Notes under the pieces: generated by a model
The model's input: only the letters and a program-made list of their open reading frames with translations
What the model was told of the DNA's origin: nothing
Databases searched by the model: none
In this document: positions 27,742-39,800 of the stretch, in pieces
Layout: every line of letters starts with the position of its first letter
Numbering within the stretch: the stretch's first letter is position 1
Translations under genes and position numbers: made by a program
Source: Megachile rotundata
Lineage: Eukaryota; Arthropoda; Insecta; Hymenoptera; Megachilidae
DNA: 64,000 nucleotides
Direction of reading: 5' to 3'
Assembly: GCF_050947335.1 (NCBI RefSeq)
Contig: NC_134997.1
Coordinates: 4,030,001 to 4,094,000 of the forward strand

Positions 27742-29185
27742 CTATATCCATCTATAATGTGCAAAAGCTCGATTTGCTTCACATTGCTTGTGTAATTCGT
27801 GTTTCTTTTTTATAGTTTTACCCTACAATATGAATTGTAAAATATTTCAAAATTTCTTTACAAATCAATACTATTTAGTTCACTTAATAGGATTAGAAGA
27901 TGTATAAAAAAGACAAAATATATGTATACCTCATTATTAGATGCATTAATAAGTTCTTTTGCTAATACATCGACAAATTTATCTGTATCTGGCTTATCAT
28001 TTGCAGTTTGAATTAACCAATTCATTGACAGAAACTTAGCTCTTTGTTCATTTAACGGTATAGGAACCTATGCAAAATATCTTAAACTATTAATATTCAA
28101 GACATACCAAAACATTTTCATAAACATAAGTAAAATTGCTCTTGTACCTTGTAAAGAATACCACCTCTCCTTACATTTGTTAATTCCAAAACTGGTGAAC
28201 AATTCTCTATGGCCTCATGTAAAATAGCTTTTGGATCTAATATAACACTATCTCTTTCTTCAGGAGGTAGTTGATAGTACTTTTTTAATTGTAATATTTT
28301 AATATTTTCAAAAGTTGTTTCTAATACTTTTCTTGCTACCATTTTTTTGCCTTGCCTCATAATATAATTTGTAAATTTACTAATATTGATAAAATACAAA
28401 TAATTGATTTACAAAGTTCAATGATTTTTCTTGTATATAGAGTGATTATTTCACCAATTGACTTAAAAGGAAGTACCACCAAACATACTCTCAATTATTC
28501 TTTAATGCATTGTAAGAGGTTTACATTGTTCTGGATTAATGATGGCTATGAAAATACAGATGATTATGCTGATGACTATATTCTATCTCCAGCTAGGTTT
28601 AAGTCAATATAAAGAAAAAGCAATCAGATGTTTGACATTTAACAAGACTTCCTTTAGAGTCTAATAATAGCAAGATAATCACCTGTATAACTAAACTTTA
28701 TAATTATGTACCGAACAATTTCATCGTAAAATTCAGAACATGTATCAGAAGTTAATGCTGGTCTGATAGGTATGCGAGATAATTTATTTCCTTCTGGACT
28801 TACATGTACCTCTTCTTGTTCTTCTTTTTTAAAAATGGGTTTCACGTACGTTGTTGGAAATATACTATAAAACTGAATATTTACTTGATTTTGCCTTGAA
28901 AAGAAAACAGTGTTTACAAGTTATTTATTGATTAAACTTGTATTGAAACTTGTACAAGTTTTAATTTGTTAGTTATTCTATGATATTTGAAAACTATTTT
29001 AAATGTTTAAAAATCTGTAAAATATATTTATTCGAAGTAATACAAAATGAATGTGGGTTATAGAATTCATTAAAGTTTATTATGAAACAACCTAATATTA
29101 AAATGAAAAGTAATAATAATAACTAGTTAAAAATTATTTGGTATTACCTTGATGTTAATAAATTATAAGTTCTTTTCAGAATCAT
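27742..29185 (-). CDS. mRpS7: Mitochondrial ribosomal protein uS7m (mRpS7)
   Basis: Five minus-strand exons (29185-29148, 28894-28712, 28379-28148, 28067-27930, 27822-27742) join in phase to 223 aa. The uS7 core is clear: 'RKFTNYIMRQGKKMVARKVLE', 'ENCSPVLELTNVRRGGILYKV' and the C-terminal 'KKKHELHKQCEANRAFAHYRW', near identical in pattern to animal MRPS7. The short N-terminus (MILKRTYNLL) suits a mitochondrial targeting peptide. The protein binds the 3' domain of 12S rRNA in the small-subunit head. Exon 2 reads on past its end as open frame, but the splice at CG|GTACAT restores homology. It shares its upstream region with POP4. Confidence 0.94.
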
Positions 29186-29353
29186 TTTCGAATTTTTGTT
29201 TTATTAATTCTAATCTATTTATTTACCAACACTTTGGTATAATTGAATAGACGAATTGGGTTTACGCACAGTATTCCGCATCTATTCTAATTCTTTCTGC
29301 GTATGCTATAATCTATGGTAATGCGCAGTGATGAGATATTGGACGGGTTTTTT

Positions 29354-29365
29354 CGCGCATGCGCG
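29354..29365. promoter_or_regulatory. NRF-1/Ewg-like site in left TIR
   Basis: CGCGCATGCGCG fits the NRF-1 consensus YGCGCAYGCGCR at every position. It is part of the hAT MITE end. Confidence 0.5.
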
Positions 29366-29382
29366 GCAATTTTAGTCTCAGT

Positions 29383-29868
29383 GACTACGTCTCCATCGAG
29401 GGTCCAAATCGGGTCAGAGTCGGGTTAGAGTCGGGTTAGAGTTAAGTTGCCTTGCCTGTTTCCATGGGATCAGAGTTACGTTGGGGTTGGAGTTGGGTTG
29501 AACATTACCAACTGCACAAAGTCAACTACCATATTCTGACATGTAAAGCTGAGCAATATTAATTTTACAATATCAAAATAACATACAAAAATTATTTCTC
29601 AGATTACAAGATCACCGACAAAAAGTAATAGTAACCTCTTCTACACCGATTAATACAGCACGTGATACACAATGCAATTTGGATTTGTTATGTTGGCAAC
29701 ACGAACTCGACTCTTGTCGTTTCCACCGAACCTCAACTGAACGCTACCCTAAAATTTTGTAGGGTAGAGTTCAACTAAACCTTTGGCGTTTCCACCGTAC
29801 GAGCGCTGACCCCAACCCGACTCTAACCCGACTCTGACCCGATTTGGACCCTCGATGGAAACGTAGTC
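29383..29868. mobile_element. MITE family A, copy 1 (inserted in the hAT MITE)
   Basis: 486 bp with inverted ends of about 55 bp, starting GACTACGT and closing ACGTAGTC, rich in GAGTCGGGTTA units. Flanking AGT on both sides suggests a 3-bp target duplication. A second copy in the opposite orientation is at 51350-51832. Superfamily not assigned. Confidence 0.85.
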
Positions 29869-30110
29869 AGTAAAGTACAAGTTTCAATAAAATAGGGTAC
29901 CTTAATCAACCCTCATTATTTTTCAAAAATGTTTATAATTTGGTTGTGAAATATGAATGTATAGGTTGGATAAGATTACATTATATACATATTTTCATAT
30001 TTGAGGAGCAGATGGAAAGGAAGGGTACTAAATAACTGTAAGCAAAATATATGATAAAGCCATCTAGTTGCGCCACTAAATACATACGCTGCGTATGCTC
30101 TTGCATTTCT

Positions 30111-30122
30111 CGCGCATGCGCG
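30111..30122. promoter_or_regulatory. NRF-1/Ewg-like site in right TIR
   Basis: CGCGCATGCGCG, the mirror copy in the right MITE end, 230 bp from the POP4 start codon. Confidence 0.5.
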
Positions 30123-30154
30123 CAAAAACCCATCCAATATCTCATCACTGGTAA

Positions 30155-30166
30155 TGCGCATGCGCG
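30155..30166. promoter_or_regulatory. NRF-1/Ewg-like site in host flank
   Basis: TGCGCATGCGCG, a full consensus match in host DNA that overlaps the right-hand target-site duplication. The site therefore predates the MITE and its first four bases were duplicated on insertion. Confidence 0.5.
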
Positions 30167-30351
30167 TTTATAACGATTGTAACGCCAAAGTGTAAAACAT
30201 ATATTTGAATTTTTATTAACCTATAACAATTATTATTTTAGACGATTATAAAGTACATTGACGAGAAATTATTAATTTAATATTAATTTAATAATTTAGT
30301 AATATGGTATAATAAACCTTAAATTATTTGATTTTTAAATTATCAATAAGA

Positions 30352-31337
30352 ATGACAGAATCTAATCGTACGTATTCGTAATATAATACATTAAAAACAT
30401 TACAAAATACACGAATTATTATTTTATTAACAATTTATATTAATATATGTAGAAAATATATGTTCGATATTACCTAAAAATATAACAAGACAAATTCGAA
30501 CATGTGAGAATAGTGAACAATACATTACAAATTTTTTACAAAACACCTTACCACCTAGTGATAGCAGTTCTATAGCAGGTGAATTAAGAAAGGTATGGTA
30601 AATTTGTTTTGAACAAATAAATATCAAATGATATGAAAAACTATATATATTATTATACTATTTAATTTTAGAATTATGTATATTCTTAATATATTCTTAC
30701 CATAGTGATATAAATTATATTATTTATTTTGTAGTCATTTTTACTTGCTAAACACAAAAATAAATTAAACAAAAAAAAAAGATGTAAGGGGAAACTATTA
30801 AGCAGTAGAAAACGAATGCAACTGGGTTTACGTAAAATTGGTTGCAAAAATGACATGAAGTATATTGACTTGTTACCATTAAATCAATTGTGGTTAAAAT
30901 ATATGCAACAAATACTTGGCACTAAATTTTTTCTTAATGTACCAAAAAACCCAATTGACCCAAATTGGGAAATTGTTAATCAACAATTAATCAAAGCAGA
31001 TTTTCATGGTGCCAAAATTTCTGTTTTTGCATCAAAATGCCCCAGCTTAGTTGGGTTGAATGGTATAGTTATTCAAGATACTAAAAATACTTTTAGAATT
31101 TGTGGAAAAGATAACATTATACGAAGTACGTAATATATTCTTTGCATCTTATTATTGAATATATTTATGGATTATAAAATTTGCATCGATTTCTTTTCAG
31201 CAATACCTAAGGATGTAGTTATAATGAATATTTATTTAAATGAAGTAAAACTGGAATTTTTTGGTAAGGATCTTTCCATAAGACCTATAGAGAGAACTAT
31301 AAAAAAATTCAAATGTGGACGCTTGTACGAATTATAA
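30352..31337 (+). CDS. RNase P/MRP subunit p29 (POP4/Rpp29)
   Basis: Four exons (30352-30367, 30453-30592, 30735-31125, 31201-31337) join in phase to 227 aa, against about 220 in human. A lysine/arginine-rich linker (KHKNKLNKKKR) precedes the conserved Rof/RNase P p29 domain, an Sm-like beta barrel, seen here as 'KADFHGAKISVFASKCPSLVGLNGIVIQDTKNTFRI' and the closing 'IYGxxL-like' strand with 'FFGKDLSIRPIERTIKKFK'. The protein binds the catalytic RNA and helps process tRNA 5' ends and rRNA. The first coding exon is only 16 nt, before an 85-nt intron; without it the frame of exon 2 has no ATG. AATAAA follows the stop by 16 nt (31354-31359). Confidence 0.9.
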
Positions 31338-33891
31338 TATATGTAGTTTATAAAATAAATAGGCAATAATTTCATCTTTTTCTAATATTTATAAACTAAT
31401 AAATACATACTTTATAAAATATATATTTTTTGTATATTTATAATTATAATAAAGTATTCCTTATTTGAATCAAGTGTAAATTTATTTAAGAAAATTTTGA
31501 AGATTCTTTATATTTTATTTATTAACATAACTTTGTACTTTAATATAGTAAAAATTAGTAATTATTTAAAAAGATAGACATACAAAGTATTAATATCATT
31601 AATAATAGAGTGTTTCAATTCCATGATTAAAATGTGTATAGTTTCAATATAAAGGAATGTAAAATTAGTATAAGATATATTTTCAAATTCTGTGAATTGT
31701 TTATTGAAATAATTTCAATAGCAACAATTATTTCATTTTATACTGACTTCCAACATCGTAAACATAATTTTGGCTGCATATATAATATATATTCATATAA
31801 TTAATGATCAATCTAAATATATGAAATTCCAAATTTACTAATATTTTATTTTAATGCACAATATCCAAACAATGATACAATTATATTACTATTAGTTTGC
31901 AGAACGGCGTTAAATACACTTTTTAATCTACAATTTTTATTTATTACATAATTTTAATGAAAGTGATGTGATTATTGGGAATGTTACAGATTCATGTTTA
32001 TATTATCTAATTTTAATATTTTTATTTAATATATGCAGTTGAAATGACTGCAATTATTAAATACGAAACGAAAGTTACATGTAATACTCACAACATTACT
32101 GTGATGAACATTGTTCAAAATATGTTTGAAAATGCTTCAGGACCAGAATATTATCATACTATAGTTTTTAACTTTCGCTTTATACTTATAAATATAAGAA
32201 CAATTTATAAGTATATATCTCTTATTCAATTTAAGATATGTGACAGAAAAATGTCACTCAAAACATCTTATGCAATAATTTAGCTCTTTTAGGAACATTG
32301 AATGTAAGATACGTCAGAAAAAAAATCGTTTTCTTGACATATCTTGTACACTGATCCTGATTCATCAATAGAGCATTTTATACAGACAATGTAGATCATT
32401 TAAAGAGCAGAAACGTCAACAACACGATTCTGCCATTTTCTACATATGCATTGGAATCTGATCTCCCAATTTACATTAATACTTGCATTATAACTTCATT
32501 ACATATTAATACAATGAACAATACATCCAAATGGATATTATGTATACTTTGTATAAATCAAATTTGATGTGTAAAAGAATTTGAAATTATATTTCTAAAA
32601 ATTAAACATTTTGATAACGTAAACAAAGTTGTTAATTAATTTATATAATTTAACACATTTAAATTTCACCAACGTTGTATACTTTAATATAACAGATACA
32701 AAAATATAAGATCAAAATGTTTTAAGCCAGCATAAACAATTTTGAATACATATATCTATACATCAATATCACGAAATTATTAAAGTGTTTTTCAACAAAT
32801 TAATAAGATCATATCAGAAAACTAAATATACGTTTTTATTAGCAGAGTATATAACACTACTGTTCTATTTTTACATTTTTCACTGTTTAGGCAAATGCTA
32901 ATTTTTATTTTTTCATGCCACAGTAATAACACACATAGATACCAAACTTATACACTGATAGACATACAAACGTATTTCACGTTTTACGATACTAAATGTC
33001 TAGATTACATTTTGTTTACAGACTTGCTAGCTTTATTTTCAATTGTTATACTGATGTACTGATATATGCAACATTTTTTTCAATTATTTTACTAGACATT
33101 TTGACGCTTATACATTTGACCATGACAACAATATTTTTCATGAATCTAGATAAATAGATTCCTCTTTATTACTATAAATTACATATCAGAATAGATATGA
33201 GCACAAATCTCAAATATTTTGTTTTCTTTAATACTCATTTATACATTTTTTGACCGAACTTTTTTTACTAGAAAGGAAGCACTCCATAATTTCGTGACAT
33301 CTTTATTAATGTGAAACTTACAACAGGTATTTTTTTAAGGATCATTCATTTTATGTCATCTTATAACTAAAACTTTTTTCAATACTTAAACAAAGGCACA
33401 TACGTACACAATACATTAATTTATCAATGAAACTATACCATAGGTACTTCATAAAATAATCTAAAATAAGAAAATTCAATTTAAAAAAGTTTTAACATAA
33501 TATGAATTATTAAAATTAACTATTGCGTATTTGCTCTCAGAGACCATATTTCAAATATATTTCTAAAATATGTAAATATTTTTCATTACGATATATACCT
33601 TTTAAATAAACAATAATCAATATGCATCATTTGATTATTTTAATAGTAAATTAATTAGTCTATAAATGTATACCCATAATCTAAAAACTCGCGTGTAAAC
33701 ATTTTGTAGTTTACCTCGAATTCATTATATTTAATATGTTACAATTATTCTGCGGCAATACTTTTCTTTTTAATGATATTGTTTCAGCATTAATAGTAAT
33801 CGTGAACTATTGAAATAATTTGTTCTACCTATATATTATAGAAAAGTAGATTTTGCTGATCTCTGTCATTGAACGTGTTGCTCATTGGCTT
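31338..33891. other. Convergent 3' region POP4-clathrin
   Basis: AT-rich with short chance frames only. It probably contains a long clathrin 3' UTR. No gene or element recognised. Confidence 0.6.
31354..31359 (+). terminator. Candidate POP4 poly(A) signal
   Basis: AATAAA just after the POP4 stop codon; would give a very short 3' UTR. Confidence 0.45.
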
Positions 33892-36800
33892 TCACATACC
33901 ATAACCCTGGTACGCTGCAGTAGCTGGTGCATATACACTTTGTGGAGGTGCACCATAAACACCTGGAGGTGCGTAACCAGGTGCCATCATACCTGGTCCT
34001 GCCGTTAACATTAACTGTGGTTCCGCTTTAAACAATATTTTTATGAAAACGGTATGATATATCAGTTATAAAAATGAGTATAATATGAAAATACTTACGC
34101 ATAATCATAGGCTTATGTTCTTGATGATCAGTTTCTTCTAAGCGTCGGCTTTCAGCTTCCTCTAATTTATCGACCTGCAACAAAAAAATAATTTTATATT
34201 CATATCACTAATTAATACAAATTTATGTGTGTCCCAGAATAGATGATGTCAATAAATTTTATTTCACATTTTCAATTTATAACACACATGTGAAATTACT
34301 TCCTTGTTAGCTGTAACATTCAATAGTATTATAAGCAATGTATTATAAGCAATGTTACCTTAGTAATATATTCTCGTGCGACTTGTATAAGGTACGGCAT
34401 GGCAAAATGTAAAATACGATGTCTCCACGCAAGTTCCAAAATAACATCTGGATGAAGCAAGTCATAACAGTGAAATAGACATGCGGCAAAACAATCTTTT
34501 GACCCTCTTTCCAAGAACCATTCTAATAATTCTTGAGCAACTTCAGGATTTCGAGATTCTGCTGCATATTCCATAGCATCTCTGTTAAAACAAGTAACAC
34601 AAAAATTAAAATAAACTGTAATAATGTAATATGTATTCAAAAAATAAAATTCCAAAAATCAATATTATTTACCTAAATAGTCGATCTTTTTTACAAAGTT
34701 CCACTGACTGTTTCCACCTGTTATTTCCTTTATATAAATATGCCGCAATTCTTCTAAATTCAATTAATTCGTGCTTTTCTAATTGTTGCGCTAATGCGAT
34801 GTTATCAAAATTGTCGAATGCGTCAATTGATGTTCTAAGTCCTTGATAATCTTCTTCGTCGATAAGTAGGCCATTCAATGCCTCATTAATTGCTTTATTG
34901 TTTAATGTTTGAACTGACCTTAGATACGGTTTAACAAGTTGTAAATGTCCCGTTCTTTTGAAATATGCAACTGCTCTTGTATGATCCATGCGTGGAGCAA
35001 GCACAAGCAGTATATCATTCAAAAGTAGGGGCTTATATTCGACATAAAATTGTATCGCTTTGTAATAAAGTTCAACGTTTGCTACTTTAGTGATTACATC
35101 TTTGAAGTGACCTTCTCGCCATGCTTCTGTGGGATGTTGCATCATTGCAAGCACTGCATTATCGTATTCCTCGTATTTATCATACAAAAATACAAGCTCT
35201 GCCCATAAATGTGCTTGTTCCGCTGCTCGAAGTACCTATACATTTCATCAATGAAATATTGAATATAACGATAATTAAATGTATGTATTCAATTGAAAAC
35301 TTACTTTTGGTATGTTAACGCGAGACCAAAACAGTTCAAGATGTTCTCTCATTCGCTGGGGCTTATATTTGCTGTAAAGTATAGCTAATTCAGTAAACAT
35401 TCCCATGTGTGCTCTTTCGAGTCCTAACGCAGCTTCCAACAGATTAATTAATTCCTCGAAGTGTCCTCGATCTTGATAATAATTGATTAAATCTTCCAAT
35501 TCGTCAGCATGTACAACTATATGTAGTCCGCACATCTGTGCTAATCTAAATTCACCGCTATCTACACAAGCAAAACAGACTTCCTTCCAAGTACGTGTCG
35601 AATTAGCTTTACGAGCACTGTCAACAGCACCTTGAAATTCTTTCAAATGGACAAGTGTAATGGCTAACCGTGCAAAATTCGATACATTGTTGTACAAAAG
35701 TTTAGCAGCATCATACAATTTAGCGTCAAAGCATCTGTCGGCAATCTAAAACACATAATACGAATTTAATGTAAATACCTCATCCAATTTTTATAATTTA
35801 ATTTTCACAATGTATATAACAATTTAAAACCTTTTGTATATCGGCATGATTAGGACGCGAAATAAATTCTTCAAGATCTGCAAGTCTGTTAATTCTCGCA
35901 TCCGCATATATCAATTCGCTTTCAATGAAAGATTCACGTGTCTTTTTGCGAGCCATTTGTAAATAACGGACTAAATCTTCCCAATGTGAAGTTCGATGTG
36001 CAGTTTCTACTACATCTACATATGCTGACGGATCATCCGCCTTAATAAAGCTATCAATGGCTTCTTTAACCAGACCTTGTTGTAACTGTGCTCTGGCTAA
36101 TTGCGACCATACCGGTGGTTCATTACATCTAGAAAACATATTCATTTTTTAATAAATTAATTTATAAGAAATTATCTTAGTTATTTGATTATCTTATAGT
36201 TATTTGATAAATGGTTTCTTTAAATATTAACTTATTACTTTACCTTTCAGCAAATTCGTAAGCTCTGTCTAAGTTGTTAACTTGTTCAATTAAAACTTGG
36301 ATAGCCGACGTATTAACATCGAATTTCTTAAAAATGGCGAAAGCTTCTTCATACAATTCATTGTTAATAGCTATGTTAGCAATATCAGGAGCATCGTAAT
36401 TATCCAACCGATTGATATATTCCATTACGCGCGTACGATCAGCTTTTATTGCCGTTAGAATTAAAAGGTTTTGTAAATTGCGGTGATCACTGAACACACT
36501 ACTATCAAGTACAATTTTTTCAAGAAGTTCAATTAATTCATTGGGTAAATCAGCAGTCATGAACGCTTTTACAGTAACCGATATGTCCTCAGGATCTTGA
36601 GTTTCTGACAAAGCTGTTTGTACAACCTATGAATAAGTATCTCGGTAATTTTATATTTTTTATAAAATCGGTTGGTATTATAAAACTAAAATTTCATTGG
36701 ATATCCTTAAAAATTGTTAATTTTATTTTTGTCTCTTTTTAGAGATACTGACCTGATCAATTAATGGCCTTTTATATGGATTACTTTCAAGAAGAACTTC

Positions 36801-39800
36801 AGCCCATAAATCAGGATCTCTACGTCTTACCAAATATCTAGCTTCACTTTTGAAAAGGCTGTTTTCATTGCATACGCTTATTAACTCCCGATCGCACTGG
36901 CCACGCTCATACGCAATGCATGCTAAATGTGGATCACGTTTCTCACAATATTTTCCTACTACTCTACTGTCATAAAACTGATTTTCTCTGTAAGACAGAA
37001 ATTAATTCATTTTAAAAAATGTTTATTTTTTTATATGGTTATAATTTTGTGTATGATGTAATATATTCTGATATAATATAATATAATATATAAAGGTTGG
37101 TAAACTTACTTTAAAAATCTTTCAGGATTATTGTTACTATCAATGTATATTTTTGCTAGTGCATTATGTGTTGCAGGCTCAATGCAACCTTCATGGACAC
37201 GAGATTCTAGCCATGGAAGTAAAAGTTTTAAACGATTTCTCTTCTCAACTTCTTCCACAAGTTCATCGGTTGAAAATTGACCACGTACCACCAGAATTAA
37301 ATTTTTTATTATATCCTCTGAACAATCCACATCTAACAGACCACCCACTACAACTGGTAGACGTGACGGATTTACCTAAAGTTAAAACATACTGATAAAG
37401 CACTATGTTCAAAAATCTCAATCTAAGTCTAATGTGCATAAATGTTACTTACTTTTTGAACATAAATTTCTATGTATTTTTGTAAATTATTACGATAAAG
37501 ATACAGCACAAGATCATGTACAAAATCAAATCTATCACAAACAATAATCAAAGGCAACTGATCCGGTAATTTTGCTTCTTTCAAGAAGTTTTTGACACGT
37601 TCTGGATTGTAGCAATTACTCTCTCTACAGATTCGTTCAACTTCTTTAATTTGACCAGTTTTACAAGCTGCTTGAATATATTTAAAATGTACTTCTTGAT
37701 CTTGACTAAAGTTAACAATAGATCCCAAGAAATAAAACAATCCCTCGTATGATTTGAAGCTTTCAAATAAATCTATAAGTAATAATAGTGTTAAACACAT
37801 GAAGTTTAATCAATTTTAGAAGAGTAATTAATTTTAAAATACTGTAAATACCTATTAAAGCTTTAGTAGTTAATTGTTCATGATACTTTGTAGCAATTTG
37901 AATGCAAATCTGTAAATTTTGTCTTATATTAGCAGTTAACATTGCTTTCAAACATTCCAAAGAATCTTCAACTGATAATGTTCCGAAGAATCCAACAAGC
38001 CAATCAGGAGATAGTAAATGTGTATGAACTACAGCTCTCTTAATATCATACAAGTCAGTATAATGTTCCAAAGCACGCTGTAATAATCCAGCTTTTTCAC
38101 ATAACTGTGCAATATGGGCTCTATCGTAGTGAGTAAACATTTGATTTCCTAAGATCGCATCAGCAACTTGTGGAGCAGACATCAAGTTCATTTCTAAAAG
38201 TCGTGTTTGCAATGCCCCTTCACTCGGTCGATTATTTTTTAAAGCATCTAACAAAAATGCTGTACATTGCTGAACCATATTTTGTTCCATAAATATATCC
38301 ACAATCTGAAGGATAAACATATACTTATAATAAAACATTCTTTAATTTGATATATGTTATGAACAATATTACAACAATTACCTGGTTAATGTCAGCTAAA
38401 GGTTCATCATCTTGAACTAACATTTGGGCGAATGCTACACCCTGATCTGGATTAATTCTCATGACATTCCTCAGCAAAAATATGTAATCAGGAGTGTAAG
38501 AAACTTTTTTGGCATACAGTACAATTTTCTGGAATTGACCAGTTTCTGCAAAACATTGTATAACTTTGTTGGGAACATTAGCTCTTAAATAAACACTAAG
38601 TGCTAATGTTGGATCAGCTTGCTTCACCAGGTCACCCAATTCTTCACTGCATTCTAGTTTGTCTTCCTTTAACCATTTTTCAAGAAGTTGTTTACGACCT
38701 TGCACGAGCACCGGACGACATAGCTCCAAAGACTCATATTTGTTTAATTGTCCTTGGTCTAAAAGTATTCCAAAATATTGTAATAGAGGAGATGTTTGTC
38801 CTTGCGTAGTTGGTACCTAATATGATATACAAACAATTATTTTCAAATAAAAATATTGTATATATTATATTTAAGTACAAATTTATAACACAAAATAATT
38901 ATAAACATACTTGTTGAAATCGTTGAATAGTAGCTGGAGTTCGAAGTATTCCTTTTGGAGCATTTGCTGCAACTTTAGCTGCTTCTGCATACTGTCCATT
39001 TTGGAAAAGCATGTTAAATTTCCTCACAAACAAGTCTTCAGCTCCTGATAAATTATTTCTTACTGCCATTCGCAATGCAAGTTCTGGATTCTGTAGTACT
39101 CCATTTATGTATGGGATTATATTTTCTTCGTCAACAGATACAGATAATACTTGACCTTTACGATTTACTCCTATTATACCACCAGATGCTTCGTGTGGAG
39201 CAGTAACAAAAATAGTCTCTCCAGATATGCGATTCATAAATATACATGTAGCAGATTCAATATCATACATATGTATATAACCATATTTTGTTATTAAATA
39301 TATAACATCATATTTTGAACTGACTTGCATTGCTACAGGAAAATCATTTCCTGCTTCTGGTGGGAAAAAAACATCAACTGCTTTTTTTGGAAAAGCAAGA
39401 TTACCAGCAGGAGGCTGACCTACTTCAATAATATGGAGTTTTGCACCTTGGACCGTCCTGACAGCAAAACAGAATAAGTTACTTGGCTCTGCGTTTCCCT
39501 CCATTTTAAACTGTGCAAAAGAAGCAGCATGTCCTTCAATTGGCTGAGAACATTTTCTTTCTACAGAATAAAGTTGCATTGCACCAACTACTCTGTTGTG
39601 CTGGGCAGAAATACCAATTAATAAAAGCCATGTTTGTTTTGGATCAGTTCTATAGTTAATTATTTGACAGCCATTTAGTGAAGAATGTCGATCAAACATT
39701 TTGTTTGGAGTTGACTCTCCTTCCATAGACCAGTGATAAACTGCAGTTTCTGTTACTAATGCCAGCGTATTCAAAGATATCCATTTCCAGAAAACTACAT

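Larger units (their letters stand above)
29326..30150. mobile_element. hAT-type MITE, interrupted by another MITE
   Basis: Terminal inverted repeats of about 40 bp begin CAGTGATGAG and end CTCATCACTG; the flanking 8-bp repeats GTAATGCG (29318-29325 and 30151-30158) are identical. TIRs starting CAGTG plus an 8-bp duplication are the hAT hallmark. Without the insert at 29383-29868 and its 3-bp duplication the element is about 336 bp and noncoding. Confidence 0.88.
29186..30351. promoter_or_regulatory. Divergent mRpS7-POP4 promoter region with nested MITEs
   Basis: The whole space between the two start codons is 1.17 kb, of which 825 bp (29326-30150) is mobile-element DNA. Three perfect NRF-1-type palindromes lie here (29354, 30111, 30155). 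Either gene's core promoter must lie in the short remaining flanks or inside the elements. Confidence 0.6.

Noticed and set aside
28654..28711. Open extension of mRpS7 exon 2 to a stop
   Set aside because: Homology resumes only if the exon is spliced at 28712, so the extension is intron.
32044..32283. 79-codon frame in the POP4-clathrin intergenic region
   Set aside because: AT-driven chance frame with no domain or splice support.
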